A stretch of DNA of 9,266 nucleotides from UBA7485 sp050945075 (GCA_050945075.1 JBMNSG010000091.1:1-9266), one strand, 5' to 3'; counted from the stretch's first letter, positions 1-7,272 are shown. The notes: generated by a model not told the origin, from the sequence alone. Numbers and translations: made by a program.

Positions 1-1223
1 TTCTCCAGTTCTTCTCTGTAGCATTTCCTGATAACACCATAAAATCTGTTCCGGTCTTCACTCTGAGTCAGTTCCTGAATCTGGCTCAGATCAATCCGCC
101 AGGGAAGCCGTGCGATCAGCAGCTCCTTTTTTTCAAAATCGATATGCTCTCTAATCAGATCAATGCACCGGTTGAGCATTCTCAAATGATCAGAAAAGCT
201 CAAAACAGCCTCTCTGGTCTCATTCTGCTTCTGCATCAGCAGTTTAAGGGTGTCAAATTCTTTCACCGCAGAATCAGAACGTCCGTTTTCATGGTCTGTA
301 CGATATCCTTCAATCAGACTCTCGATTTCCCTGGACTTGGCAGTCTCTGTTTTCAGAGCACTGTCCATTTTTTCGGTGACCGCATCAATATCGCCGCTCA
401 GGCGAATCAAGGCTTCCGTGTAAATTTCAATCGAACTTTCCAGCATATATTCACGCTGGTCACTGCGATCGTCGTCCAGTCCCGTCAGTTTCTTAAAGCC
501 CTGATAAGCTCCGATTCCCAGTGCTGCCGCCAGTCCTATCCCGGTAAACATACTGGAAAAGCCGAGGAACCCGCCCAGCCCCAGCGCTGTCAGTCCGGAG
601 GTAATTCCGGCCGCACTGAGTCCGATCACGGAACCTGAAAAATAGACGGCTGTAAGCGGTACTCCGACAGCCGCTGCCTGAAGCGCCAGCTCTTTCATGG
701 TACGGCTTATTTCCGTGTCTGACATCCTTGTTTTCAGGATATCCTCGTCCGCCTGGATACTGAGCAATATAACTTTCACCTGGTCGTCGGTCACACCCAG
801 TTCCCGGCAGACACGGCCTATATACGGATCCTCCTGCCACAGCGAATCAAAGCCTCTGAGCCGGTAAATTACCAGCAGATCCTTGACCAGTGACTGTTTT
901 AAATCCGGCTGATACTTCTCCGGCACCTTTTCTGTCAGGAAACGGATAAGATCTTCACTGGTGGTGTGCCGTTCTTTGAAGAAAACATAACGTCTGATAT
1001 ACTCCCAGTCCGATGGATTCAGTCCGATCTGAACCGCCAGAACTGCAATCTGAGCATATTCGCGGTCATTCATGACCTTCCCGTCGGTCAGCATATAATT
1101 GGCCAGTATTTCCAGGTAGGCCGTTTTGACTGCACGGTTCATTGATTCAAGGGGTTTTATAGAATTAGCGCGCATTTTTTTATCTGACATATTGTCTGCT
1201 CCGCTGTTTAATGATTCTGACAT
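1..1223 (-). CDS. TerB-like protein with glycine-rich membrane hairpin (3' end outside window)
   Basis: An open frame of 407 codons runs from ATG at 1223 to the left edge without a stop, so the C-terminus is missing. The start is supported by GGAG at 1230-1233, 6 nt upstream. Residues ~28-160 are helical; the stretch around 36-68 (YLEILANYMLTDGKV, then an acidic DRE and AVQIGL) resembles the TerB/DjlA-type helical domain, whose members sit at membranes in stress or metal-related roles. Residues ~183-248 form two hydrophobic segments rich in Gly/Ala (GLSAAGITSGLTALGLGG, then GIGLAAALGIGAY), ending in a basic FKK; this looks like a membrane-inserting hairpin. Residues ~255-370 are charged and helical, with coiled-coil character. 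There is no signal peptide. It appears to be transcribed alone, from its own promoter behind the neighbouring terminator. The exact function is unknown; the TerB assignment is by eye and moderate. Confidence 0.8.
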   Translation of the reverse strand, partial: MSESLNSGADNMSDKKMRANSIKPLESMNRAVKTAYLEILANYMLTDGKVMNDREYAQIAVLAVQIGLNPSDWEYIRRYVFFKERHTTSEDLIRFLTEKVPEKYQPDLKQSLVKDLLVIYRLRGFDSLWQEDPYIGRVCRELGVTDDQVKVILLSIQADEDILKTRMSDTEISRTMKELALQAAAVGVPLTAVYFSGSVIGLSAAGITSGLTALGLGGFLGFSSMFTGIGLAAALGIGAYQGFKKLTGLDDDRSDQREYMLESSIEIYTEALIRLSGDIDAVTEKMDSALKTETAKSREIESLIEGYRTDHENGRSDSAVKEFDTLKLLMQKQNETREAVLSFSDHLRMLNRCIDLIREHIDFEKKELLIARLPWRIDLSQIQELTQSEDRNRFYGVIRKCYREELE

Positions 1224-1229
1224 GATATT

Positions 1230-1278
1230 CTCCGATGGTTATTTTATTCATTATACAGCAGATCCTGCAGAGAAATAA
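1230..1278 (-). promoter_or_regulatory. Promoter and ribosome binding site of the TerB-like gene
   Basis: On the minus strand a perfect TATAAT lies at 1255-1250. The -35 position, 17 nt upstream (1278-1273), reads TTATTT and is poor. Transcription would begin near 1243, leaving a leader of about 20 nt that contains GGAG (1233-1230). The -35 region falls inside the T-rich tail of the upstream gene's terminator, so the terminator and the promoter are packed together. The perfect -10 is what I see; use as a promoter is inferred. Confidence 0.45.
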
Positions 1279-1299
1279 AAAGCCGCGTCTGAGCGCGGC
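1273..1299 (-). terminator. Rho-independent terminator of the amidohydrolase-EFR1 operon
   Basis: A perfect 6-bp GC-only stem (1282-1287 paired with 1294-1299, 6-nt loop) is followed on the minus strand by TTTTTATTT. It begins 11 nt after the stop of the flavodoxin/ferredoxin gene. In the plus direction there is no T-tract, so it is one-way. Confidence 0.9.
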
Positions 1300-1310
1300 C
1301 CTTGTCATTT

Positions 1311-2132
1311 TCATTTGTCGGTAAAAATCTGCGATTCTGCCCGGCGTGTAAAATTCTGTTCCAGCATGGAAACATGTGAAAGAAAGGCAGGATTATCAAA
1401 ATACCGGGCTCCCACCGGGCAGCTTTGAATACACGACTGACATTTGATACAGATTCCCGTGATTTTTTCAGGATGATCATAGTCAATGGAACCGAGCGGA
1501 CAAAGCTCTGCACAAAATCCACAGTGAATACATTTTTCCATATCTGTTTTCGGTGTGGCCTTCAGAAAATTCACAGGTTTTCCATCCGTCCCTTTGGGGA
1601 CATAATATGGTGCCTTTCCGTCACCCGGTATAGTGACAGGTTCAAAACGGTCTTCGCGGATTTTTTCCTCTACACAGACAGCCAGACTCTGCAGCAGTGC
1701 ACGGTCTTCATTGTCCGGGCGATCCGCCGCCACTTTATCCGTAAAAGCATGGGGCATACAAAACGCTGCCGCAGCAATTACCTGAAAACCATCTGTCTCC
1801 AGCAGATCACGCAGCTCAGCAGCTGCATTGTCAAAACTCCTGTTTCCGAAGGTTACCACAGGAATGGCAGCCGCTCCGTTTCCCTGAACATGATCTGCAA
1901 TCCAGGGACTGATTTTATTTGGCACACGCCCGGCATAGACAGGTGTCCCGAAAACGACCAGATCTTCCGGTGTGAAAATCAGGGAATGCTGACGCTGTCC
2001 CGGCAGTGTAAAATCAATAACCTCAGTCGTCAGATTCAGATCATGCCCCAGTCTATGAGTCAGTGCTTCCACTACACGTCTGGTGTTACCGGTTGGACTG
2101 AAATAAACAGCCTTGATTTTCTGTATTTTCAT
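1311..2132 (-). CDS. EFR1-type flavodoxin/ferredoxin fusion protein
   Basis: The 273-residue protein has two redox modules. The N-terminal part is flavodoxin-like: VYFSPTGNTRRVV at residues 9-21 is the FMN phosphate-binding loop, and VVFGTPVYAGRVP at 59-71 is the second flavin loop. The C-terminal part is a bacterial two-cluster ferredoxin, with CxxCxxCxxxCP at C201/204/207/211 and again at C228/231/234/238, enough for two [4Fe-4S] clusters. This matches the family annotated as EFR1 ferrodoxin, common in anaerobic Clostridia and presumed to shuttle low-potential electrons in the cytoplasm; the partner enzyme is not known. The frame stays open to 2258, but the ATG at 2132 fits the flavodoxin N-terminus, has AGGG just upstream and avoids overlap with the preceding gene. 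It is the second gene of an operon, 10 nt after the amidohydrolase stop. Confidence 0.92.
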   Translation of the reverse strand: MKIQKIKAVYFSPTGNTRRVVEALTHRLGHDLNLTTEVIDFTLPGQRQHSLIFTPEDLVVFGTPVYAGRVPNKISPWIADHVQGNGAAAIPVVTFGNRSFDNAAAELRDLLETDGFQVIAAAAFCMPHAFTDKVAADRPDNEDRALLQSLAVCVEEKIREDRFEPVTIPGDGKAPYYVPKGTDGKPVNFLKATPKTDMEKCIHCGFCAELCPLGSIDYDHPEKITGICIKCQSCIQSCPVGARYFDNPAFLSHVSMLEQNFTRRAESQIFTDK

Positions 2133-2142
2133 TGTGCCCTCA

Positions 2143-3426
2143 TTAGAGATATTTATCCAGTTCCCTGTCCACATTTTCCATTTTCCGGACATGCGGATGT
2201 ACAAACAGCTTGCCCCTGGCTGAGACCATTTCGATATTACGCAGTGCCTGCAGATCATCCAGAGGATCAGCCTCAGTCACAATCATATCCGCACATTTTC
2301 CGGCTTCAATGGTCCCTGTTATTTCACCGAGTCCTGCCAGTTCTGCATTGATCTGTGTAGCCGTATGCAGGGCAAAACGGGATGTGACCCCGCAGTATTT
2401 GCGGAAAAAGTCCAACTCCCGCCACATATTGTAATGAGTCGTAAACGGACAGCCTGTATCGGTCCCCAGACCGACCGGAATCCCGTTTTCGAGACAGGCT
2501 TTTGCACATTCGATCATCCCCTCAAAAACAACATTGCCGTTAAACTGTCCCATTTCAGAGGTATTGCTGACAGACCGGTCAAATAAAGCGTACGGGAGAG
2601 CGGGTGAAATAGTCAGAATATGAAATGCACCGCGCTGTTTGAATAACTCGATGATTTCTTCATCTGGTCTGGCCCCGTGCTCTATACTGTCCACTCCGTT
2701 TTCAAGCGCTACTCTGACGCCTTCAGGACTTTCGACATGAGCCGCAACTTTGTAGCCCAGACGATGGGCTTCTTCGCAGGCTGCCCTGACCATTTCGGGA
2801 GGCATTTTCAGTACACCGGGTTCTCCTTTGACAGTAGCGTCCATCACTCCGCCCGTAATCATAAGCTTAATCAGATCCGGCTTGCCTTCAGCAATTTCCC
2901 GAACGTAATTAACTGCCTCATCGGCATTATGGGCAATAACCGAAACCGATCCGGCCATATGTCCATGCGGAACTGATATTGCATAGTTTGAAGAAAGTAT
3001 TCTGGGGCCGTCTATAATCCCTTTTTTGATTTTATCCCGTATCTTTGAATCATAATTTCTGATACCACCTACCGTACGGATCGTCGTTACACCGCTCATG
3101 AGCTCTGTACGGGCATAGGACTGACACATATCTTCCATGATCAGTCTTGTCGGTGCACAGCTGGTCATTATTGCTGCCAGCCTGGCGCTGTCAGTGGGAT
3201 GTTTTTTAGGCTTACTGCCTGCTGCAGGCAGATGAACGTGCATATTAATCAGCCCCGGCATCAGGTATTTTCCGTCCAGATCGACCACCTTATATCCACT
3301 GATATCTATGCCATCATCCGCAATCGCTGTAATTCTGTCACCGTCCGTCAGAACGATCTTACCGGTTTCCGGCATCATATCTGACTTTCCATTCAAAATT
3401 TTTCCGTTTATATAAGCATATTTCAT
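2143..3426 (-). CDS. Metal-dependent amidohydrolase (imidazolonepropionase/prolidase-like, COG1228 type)
   Basis: The 427-residue protein is a full-length cytosolic amidohydrolase. Its N-terminal strand segment (1-58) leads into PGLINMHVH with metal ligands H63 and H65. Further likely ligands are K187 in DLIKLMITGG (candidate carboxylated lysine bridging two metals), H230 in AAHVES, H250 in SIEHG and D323 in GLGTDTG. The C-terminal GTIEAGKCADMIV segment is the usual closing beta-sandwich piece. This arrangement is that of the COG1228 group, which includes imidazolonepropionase and Xaa-Pro/Xaa-Arg dipeptidases. The substrate cannot be read from sequence; a dipeptide or N-acyl amino acid is a reasonable guess, and HutI itself is unlikely without hut neighbours. 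The start is set by AAAGGAG at 3437-3443, 10 nt upstream. First gene of a two-gene operon with the EFR1-type protein. Confidence 0.93.
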   Translation of the reverse strand: MKYAYINGKILNGKSDMMPETGKIVLTDGDRITAIADDGIDISGYKVVDLDGKYLMPGLINMHVHLPAAGSKPKKHPTDSARLAAIMTSCAPTRLIMEDMCQSYARTELMSGVTTIRTVGGIRNYDSKIRDKIKKGIIDGPRILSSNYAISVPHGHMAGSVSVIAHNADEAVNYVREIAEGKPDLIKLMITGGVMDATVKGEPGVLKMPPEMVRAACEEAHRLGYKVAAHVESPEGVRVALENGVDSIEHGARPDEEIIELFKQRGAFHILTISPALPYALFDRSVSNTSEMGQFNGNVVFEGMIECAKACLENGIPVGLGTDTGCPFTTHYNMWRELDFFRKYCGVTSRFALHTATQINAELAGLGEITGTIEAGKCADMIVTEADPLDDLQALRNIEMVSARGKLFVHPHVRKMENVDRELDKYL

Positions 3427-3703
3427 GACAACCGTACTCCTTTAAACTGTCTGTATTCTCTGAATTCACCGACAGTATTAATTAACCTTTTGGCTCTATT
3501 GTAATCCATTTCCCAGACACCGACATCAAATAAATATTCGGATACTCAGATAAAATCAGTCTCTTTAAATTTAAACCAGATATTGATAAAAAATAAACAA
3601 AACATTTAAAAACGGCCCTTCTGCATTAACCAGAGTTTATGTGAACCCTGTATATTATGTGAACCGGGAGCTCTCTGTACACTAGAAAGAAGGCTGTTAC
3701 TTA
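3427..3703. other. Divergent intergenic region (277 bp)
   Basis: This AT-rich spacer separates the minus-strand amidohydrolase operon from the plus-strand glycosyltransferase. It holds both ribosome binding sites (AAAGGAG at 3437-3443 for the minus gene; AGAAAGAAGG at 3684-3693 for the plus gene), a 6-bp inverted repeat (3446-3451 with 3471-3476) close to the minus-strand ribosome binding site, and a direct repeat near the plus gene, listed separately. I see no full sigma-70-like -35/-10 pair that I would defend on either strand, and no coding frame or recognisable riboswitch. Confidence 0.6.
3637..3665. repeat. Tandem 11-bp direct repeat upstream of glycosyltransferase gene
   Basis: TTATGTGAACC occurs at 3637-3647 and again, without mismatch, at 3655-3665, a period of 18 bp. 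The second copy ends 38 nt before the ATG at 3704, where promoter elements or operators would lie. A same-face two-site operator would more usually have a period of 10-11 or 21 bp, so its role as a regulator site is only inferred. Confidence 0.6.
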
Positions 3704-4891
3704 ATGATCACCCAAAAGATTACCGCTCTTATTCCAGCCTGCGAACCAACCGATGTCCTTCCCGAATTAGCCAGACAGCTGGTCTGCCTGGGTATTTCTG
3801 TCGTAGTTGTCGATGACGGCAGCGGTCCATCCTGCAGCGATGTTTTTAACCGGACCAGGCAATTTGCTGATGTTATTTCCTATCCGGACAATCGTGGAAA
3901 AGGATATGCCTTAAAAGCCGGTCTGGAGTATATTGACCGCAGCTGTCAGAAAAGAAAAGGTGCCGATGTCGTTGTGACACTCGATGCCGATGGACAGCAT
4001 ACAGCAGCCGATGCTGTAAAAACTGCAATTGCAGCTGTGGAAAATCCAGGCAGTCTGACTCTGGGCGTACGCAGATTTGATAAAAACACACCCTGGAGAA
4101 GCCGCTTTGGCAATCGTCTGACCAGTCTGGTCTATCTGTTATCATCAGGATCCAGAGTCAGTGATACTCAGACCGGACTGCGCGCGTTTGGAAGCGATCT
4201 GATCCCGTTTCTGCTTGGAATCGAAGGAGAACGTTATGAATATGAAATGAATGTACTCATGGAATGTTCACGACATCATATCCCGATCCGGGAAATACCA
4301 ATTCAGACCATTTACATAGACGGAAACAGCAGTTCTCATTTTCGAAAAATTCGTGACTCATTTCTGATTTATGGAAAAATACTGAAATTTGCAGCCTCTT
4401 CCTTAATCGGATTTACTGTAGATTTCTGTCTGTACAGTCTTTTTACGGTTCTGTTATCCGGAATAGGCAGTGCTGTCAGCATTATCGTCGCAAACATTAT
4501 CGCGCGCATTGTCAGTGCCGGAACCAACTTTGCCATGAATAAACGTTATGTTTTTAAAAACCATGACAGCGTAATCCAGACAGGCCTGCGGTATTTCATA
4601 CTCGCCGGTTTCATACTCGCCGGCAATACGCTGATGCTGAGCCTGCTGGCAGATGTACTGGATATGAATAAATATGCAGCAAAAATAGTGACTGAAATGA
4701 TTTTCTTCCTGTTCAGCTGGTTCGTCCAGAACAAGCTGATTTTCAACAGGAATTCTGGCAGACAAACAGCTTTACCGGTATCTGACCATTCAAAGAAAAA
4801 TCAAGACGATCCTGCAGATTATTCCTGGATATACGCTGACTGTACCAGCATCATGCTGCGCAGGCCAACAGAAAGTGAAGAAAAACAATAA
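3704..4891 (+). CDS. Bifunctional family 2 glycosyltransferase / GtrA-like membrane protein
   Basis: The 395-residue protein fuses two modules. Residues 5-225 are a GT-A glycosyltransferase of the DPM1/polyprenyl-phosphate sugar transferase type: VVVVDDGSG (33-41), DNRGKGYALKAG (62-73), the metal/nucleotide motif LDADGQH (D94, D96) and DTQTGLRAF (154-162). Residues ~226-349 are a GtrA-like domain with four membrane helices (about 233-252, 256-275, 296-318, 328-346) and the typical NFAMNKRYVF (275-284). Such fusions are thought to make a polyprenyl-phosphate-linked sugar and flip it across the membrane for envelope glycan modification. The tail after ~350 is polar, unusual in composition and not part of either domain. 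The ribosome binding site AGAAAGAAGG lies 10 nt before the ATG. The stop TAA (4889-4891) overlaps the presumed old start of the next gene, which points to an operon. Confidence 0.92.
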   Translation: MITQKITALIPACEPTDVLPELARQLVCLGISVVVVDDGSGPSCSDVFNRTRQFADVISYPDNRGKGYALKAGLEYIDRSCQKRKGADVVVTLDADGQHTAADAVKTAIAAVENPGSLTLGVRRFDKNTPWRSRFGNRLTSLVYLLSSGSRVSDTQTGLRAFGSDLIPFLLGIEGERYEYEMNVLMECSRHHIPIREIPIQTIYIDGNSSSHFRKIRDSFLIYGKILKFAASSLIGFTVDFCLYSLFTVLLSGIGSAVSIIVANIIARIVSAGTNFAMNKRYVFKNHDSVIQTGLRYFILAGFILAGNTLMLSLLADVLDMNKYAAKIVTEMIFFLFSWFVQNKLIFNRNSGRQTALPVSDHSKKNQDDPADYSWIYADCTSIMLRRPTESEEKQ

Positions 4892-5769
4892 AACGAAAAC
4901 GAATCAAAAAATGGCCGGTTCTGTACAGTATTACGCTGGTTCTGTTTACGGTTTACGTGCTGCTGGATGCTTTTGTAATCCCACGCAGTTATTCAACCGT
5001 GTACAGTTCATCAGCAGCAGACAGTTCCGGCAGTGATACCTCAACATCTGAAAACACTGATTCTGTCAGTGCCGAAGCAACGGCTTACGCGTCCGTCAAA
5101 AAAGTCGTAACGGACAATTCTTATAAAGATGAAAATATAAATATTCAGATTACACAGTATCGCGAAAATGATACGGATATTTATGTAGCGGACATTACCG
5201 TTTCCAGTGCAGATTACCTGAAAACGGCGTTTGCCCAGGATACTTACGGAAAGAATATTACCGCTAAATCCTCGACTATAGCCGGTGACAACAACGCGAT
5301 ACTGGCGATTAATGGAGATTATTACGGAACCCGCGATGGCTATGTTATCCGCAACGGCGTCTTATACCGTGAAACATCCGCCGGGAGTACCCAGCAGGAT
5401 CTGGTCATAGGCAGTGACGGTTCCTTCTCGTTTATTACCGAAGGTACGGTAACAGCTCAGGAACTGCTTAATAATGGTGCCTGGCAGGTTCTCTCATTCG
5501 GGCCCGCCCTGATCACACAGTATACAGGGCTGCCTGAATCAGCCGGCAATATTGTCAGCCTCTGGAGATGCGGAATTGCCACCCTGACCACGGGCAGCTG
5601 TCTTCAGGGAATTTTTGAAATTTACGGCTCTGCCGCTTCACTGGTACAGATATACTGGATTGCAGGCTTCTCCCTGCTGGCTGCATCAGGAATTCTCTGC
5701 CTGATTCATTTCCAGTCAGACAAACGAAAGAATCATTCTGTCCATGACCGGATGAAAACAGATATCTGA
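4888..5769 (+). pseudogene. Broken phosphodiester glycosidase (NAGPA-type) gene fused to a transporter-like tail
   Basis: From 4888 the frame reads a short basic stretch (KRKRIKKWP), one membrane anchor (LYSITLVLFTVYVLLDAFVI) and a Ser/Thr/Asp-rich linker, then the first half of an extracellular phosphodiester glycosidase (NAGPA/DUF2233) domain, including AINGDYYG, GYVIRNGVLYRE and GAWQVLSFGPAL. As I know the family, the second half should carry NPRT and a NLDGGGSST-like active-site motif; neither is present in any forward frame. Around 5515-5525 the protein switches to ~83 residues of a different, hydrophobic character. The codon where ATG is expected is ATA (4888-4890). The only usable start is GTG at 4957, which would cut the anchor in half and has no ribosome binding site, so a gene-caller would give 4957-5769, 270 residues. 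Almost certainly non-functional as a glycosidase. The intact ancestor probably trimmed envelope glycans made with the upstream glycosyltransferase. Confidence 0.78.
5519..5769 (+). pseudogene. Transporter-like C-terminal fragment (possible MFS last two helices)
   Basis: These ~83 codons, in frame with the glycosidase half, contain LPESAGNIVSLWRCGIATL, a GIFEIYGSAASL stretch, a clear membrane helix (YWIAGFSLLAASGILCLIHF) and a charged end (QSDKRKN). The pattern resembles helices 11-12 and the cytoplasmic tail of a major facilitator transporter. It has no ribosome binding site or start of its own. I read it as the surviving 3' end of a downstream gene whose front was lost in a deletion. The family is a guess from pattern; the change in character is what the sequence shows. 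Confidence 0.5.
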
Positions 5770-5785
5770 AAATAACCGTTTAAAT

Positions 5786-5842
5786 AAAAAAGCCTTTCGT
5801 AAATCACGTCACCGATACGCCGTGGTTTCGAAAGGCTTTTTT
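5786..5842. terminator. Long bidirectional Rho-independent terminator
   Basis: A 15-bp outer stem (5786-5799 plus flanking A/T pairs with 5829-5842; AAAAAAGCCTTTCG against CGAAAGGCTTTTTT) is extended, after a single bulged T at 5800, by a further 8-bp stem (5801-5808 with 5821-5828, one G-T pair) and closed by a 12-nt loop. T-tracts follow on both strands, so it can end both the plus-strand glycosyltransferase unit and the minus-strand cysteine desulfidase-like gene that converges on it. Confidence 0.92.
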
Positions 5843-5917
5843 CTTTTTTGATCATTAAGTTTTTTCTTCTATAGTATGAAAGCAAACCAGCACCTGGCTT
5901 CATAATATCCAGGGAAC

Positions 5918-7189
5918 TCAGTCCACACAGGATATCTGTGGAAAATCCGATTGATCTGACGATGTATCAGTCATGATCCCTCTTCTGCCAATCTGACAGA
6001 TAGCGGATTCGACACCCACGCTGTCTCCGTCATAAAATTCCTGGCCGTTCTGATACATATTGTAACCAAGAATACCGGCATCCACCGATGCAGCTATTCT
6101 GGCCGCACAGGAAGCCCTGGCTCCGTCACAGATAATCCCCGAGGTAATGGAAAGCGCATTCAGCAGTGTATGATTGATTTCCTCGAGCCCGCCACCCAGC
6201 AGATACGCGATTCCGGCACCGGCACTGGCGCCGGCAGTCACAGCCCCACAGCATGCAGAAAACTTTCCTGCCTGACTGCTCAGATGGATTGCAGACAGAT
6301 TGGATATCAATAATGCCCGGTAAAGACGGTCCTGTTCGATGCCGTATTCTTCGGCAAATACAATCAGGGGCATGGTTACCGTCAGGCCCTGGTTGCCGCT
6401 TCCGGAATTAATGACCACCGGCAGAGCACATCCGCTCATCCTTGCATCCGATCCGGCTGCCGCCATGGCCTTGGCTCTGATTTTAACGTTATCGCCGTAC
6501 GAAGTAAGGAGAACACTGCCTATATTGGCACCGTAATTTCCGCGCAGGCCTTCTTCTGCAATTTCACTGTTACAGCGCATCTGACGGTCAAGCATCTCCA
6601 CGACATCATCCAGATCTGCCGTTTCTGCAAAATCATATATTTTTTCCATTGTCAGCAGAGAACAGTCCTGCTCATGACTGCAGATGGAGCTCCTGCTGTT
6701 TTTTTCGTAAAGGACCTCGCCGTTCTTTTCAATCCGGATTACATTGGTATGTCCATCCCGGATCTGAACCGAGGCTTTATCATGATTTGAACAGACCGTG
6801 ATTTTTATATCCAGAGAATGATCTGTATCCGCCGCCGAAACCAGAACGGGTCTGGTATGCAGATAATCCCGTATCCTTTTCTTTTGCTCATCTGTTACGT
6901 CAGGAATGACTTCAAGTCCTCTGTCCACTCTGCCGGCAATGATGCCAGCGGCAGCGGCAGCTTCAATTCCCCGTAAACCGCCGGTATTCGGAACAATGAC
7001 GCTTCTTATGTTATTAATGATATTACTGCTCACTTCCGCTTCCACGCGCCCCGGAATTGTTCCAAGAACCTCTCTGGCTATGGCGGAGCAGTAGGCAACA
7101 GCAATCGGTTCAGTACAGCCCATGGCCGTAATCAGTTCATGCTGCAGGATATTCAGATATGTCTGATACAGATGACTGCTTCTCTCCAT
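5918..7189 (-). CDS. L-cysteine desulfidase / L-serine dehydratase-like Fe-S enzyme (CyuA/UPF0597 family)
   Basis: The 423-residue protein matches the UPF0597 family of E. coli CyuA (YhaM) and the archaeal cysteine desulfidase, cytosolic [4Fe-4S] enzymes that split L-cysteine into pyruvate, ammonia and sulfide. Landmarks are HELITAMGCTEPIA (17-30), VPNTGGLRGIEAAAAAG (66-82), VVINSGSGNQGLTV (258-271), KFSACCGAVTAGA (309-321) and GIICDGARASC (351-361). The likely cluster cysteines C25, C313 or C314, and C354 match the three-cysteine pattern known for the archaeal enzyme. The frame stays open to 7267, but the ATG at 7189 has GAGGAAAG 4-8 nt ahead and the family N-terminus begins there. It is transcribed away from the TSUP permease. 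Cysteine or serine as substrate cannot be settled from sequence. Confidence 0.9.
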   Translation of the reverse strand: MERSSHLYQTYLNILQHELITAMGCTEPIAVAYCSAIAREVLGTIPGRVEAEVSSNIINNIRSVIVPNTGGLRGIEAAAAAGIIAGRVDRGLEVIPDVTDEQKKRIRDYLHTRPVLVSAADTDHSLDIKITVCSNHDKASVQIRDGHTNVIRIEKNGEVLYEKNSRSSICSHEQDCSLLTMEKIYDFAETADLDDVVEMLDRQMRCNSEIAEEGLRGNYGANIGSVLLTSYGDNVKIRAKAMAAAGSDARMSGCALPVVINSGSGNQGLTVTMPLIVFAEEYGIEQDRLYRALLISNLSAIHLSSQAGKFSACCGAVTAGASAGAGIAYLLGGGLEEINHTLLNALSITSGIICDGARASCAARIAASVDAGILGYNMYQNGQEFYDGDSVGVESAICQIGRRGIMTDTSSDQSDFPQISCVD

Positions 7190-7193
7190 AAAT

Positions 7194-7201
7194 CTTTCCT
7201 C
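7194..7201 (-). promoter_or_regulatory. Ribosome binding site that fixes the desulfidase start
   Basis: GAGGAAAG on the minus strand at 7201-7194 lies at ideal distance from ATG 7189. It argues against the 26-codon longer frame opening at 7267, which has no such site. Confidence 0.85.
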
Positions 7202-7272
7202 ATCTAATATGTTGCTTAGCGTGAACAGGACAGGATTATCGATTCCCTCCTGAGAACACGAAAGCACCTTAT

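Noticed and set aside
493..840. 115-codon minus-strand frame within the TerB-like gene
   Set aside because: The translation is low-complexity Gly/Arg/Ser without domain character, and it overlaps the 407-codon frame on the same strand, which has a ribosome binding site and a promoter.
2133..2258. 42-codon N-terminal extension of the EFR1-type protein
   Set aside because: It would overlap the end of the amidohydrolase gene and adds no flavodoxin sequence; the ATG at 2132 directly precedes the first flavodoxin strand and has a nearby AGGG.
1425..2351. 308-codon plus-strand open frame opposite the EFR1 and amidohydrolase genes
   Set aside because: It is antisense to two clearly assigned genes with intact Fe-S and metal-binding motifs, its translation has no domain-like pattern, and it has no ribosome binding site. 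It is a shadow frame.
4957..4959. GTG as true start of the glycosidase-like gene
   Set aside because: It falls in the middle of the membrane anchor and has no ribosome binding site; the family-like basic N-terminus begins upstream at 4889-4905.
5893..5913. Small inverted repeat CCTGG/CCAGG downstream of the cysteine desulfidase-like gene
   Set aside because: It has a 5-bp stem, an 11-nt loop and no T-tract; the strong hairpin at 5786-5842 already explains termination.
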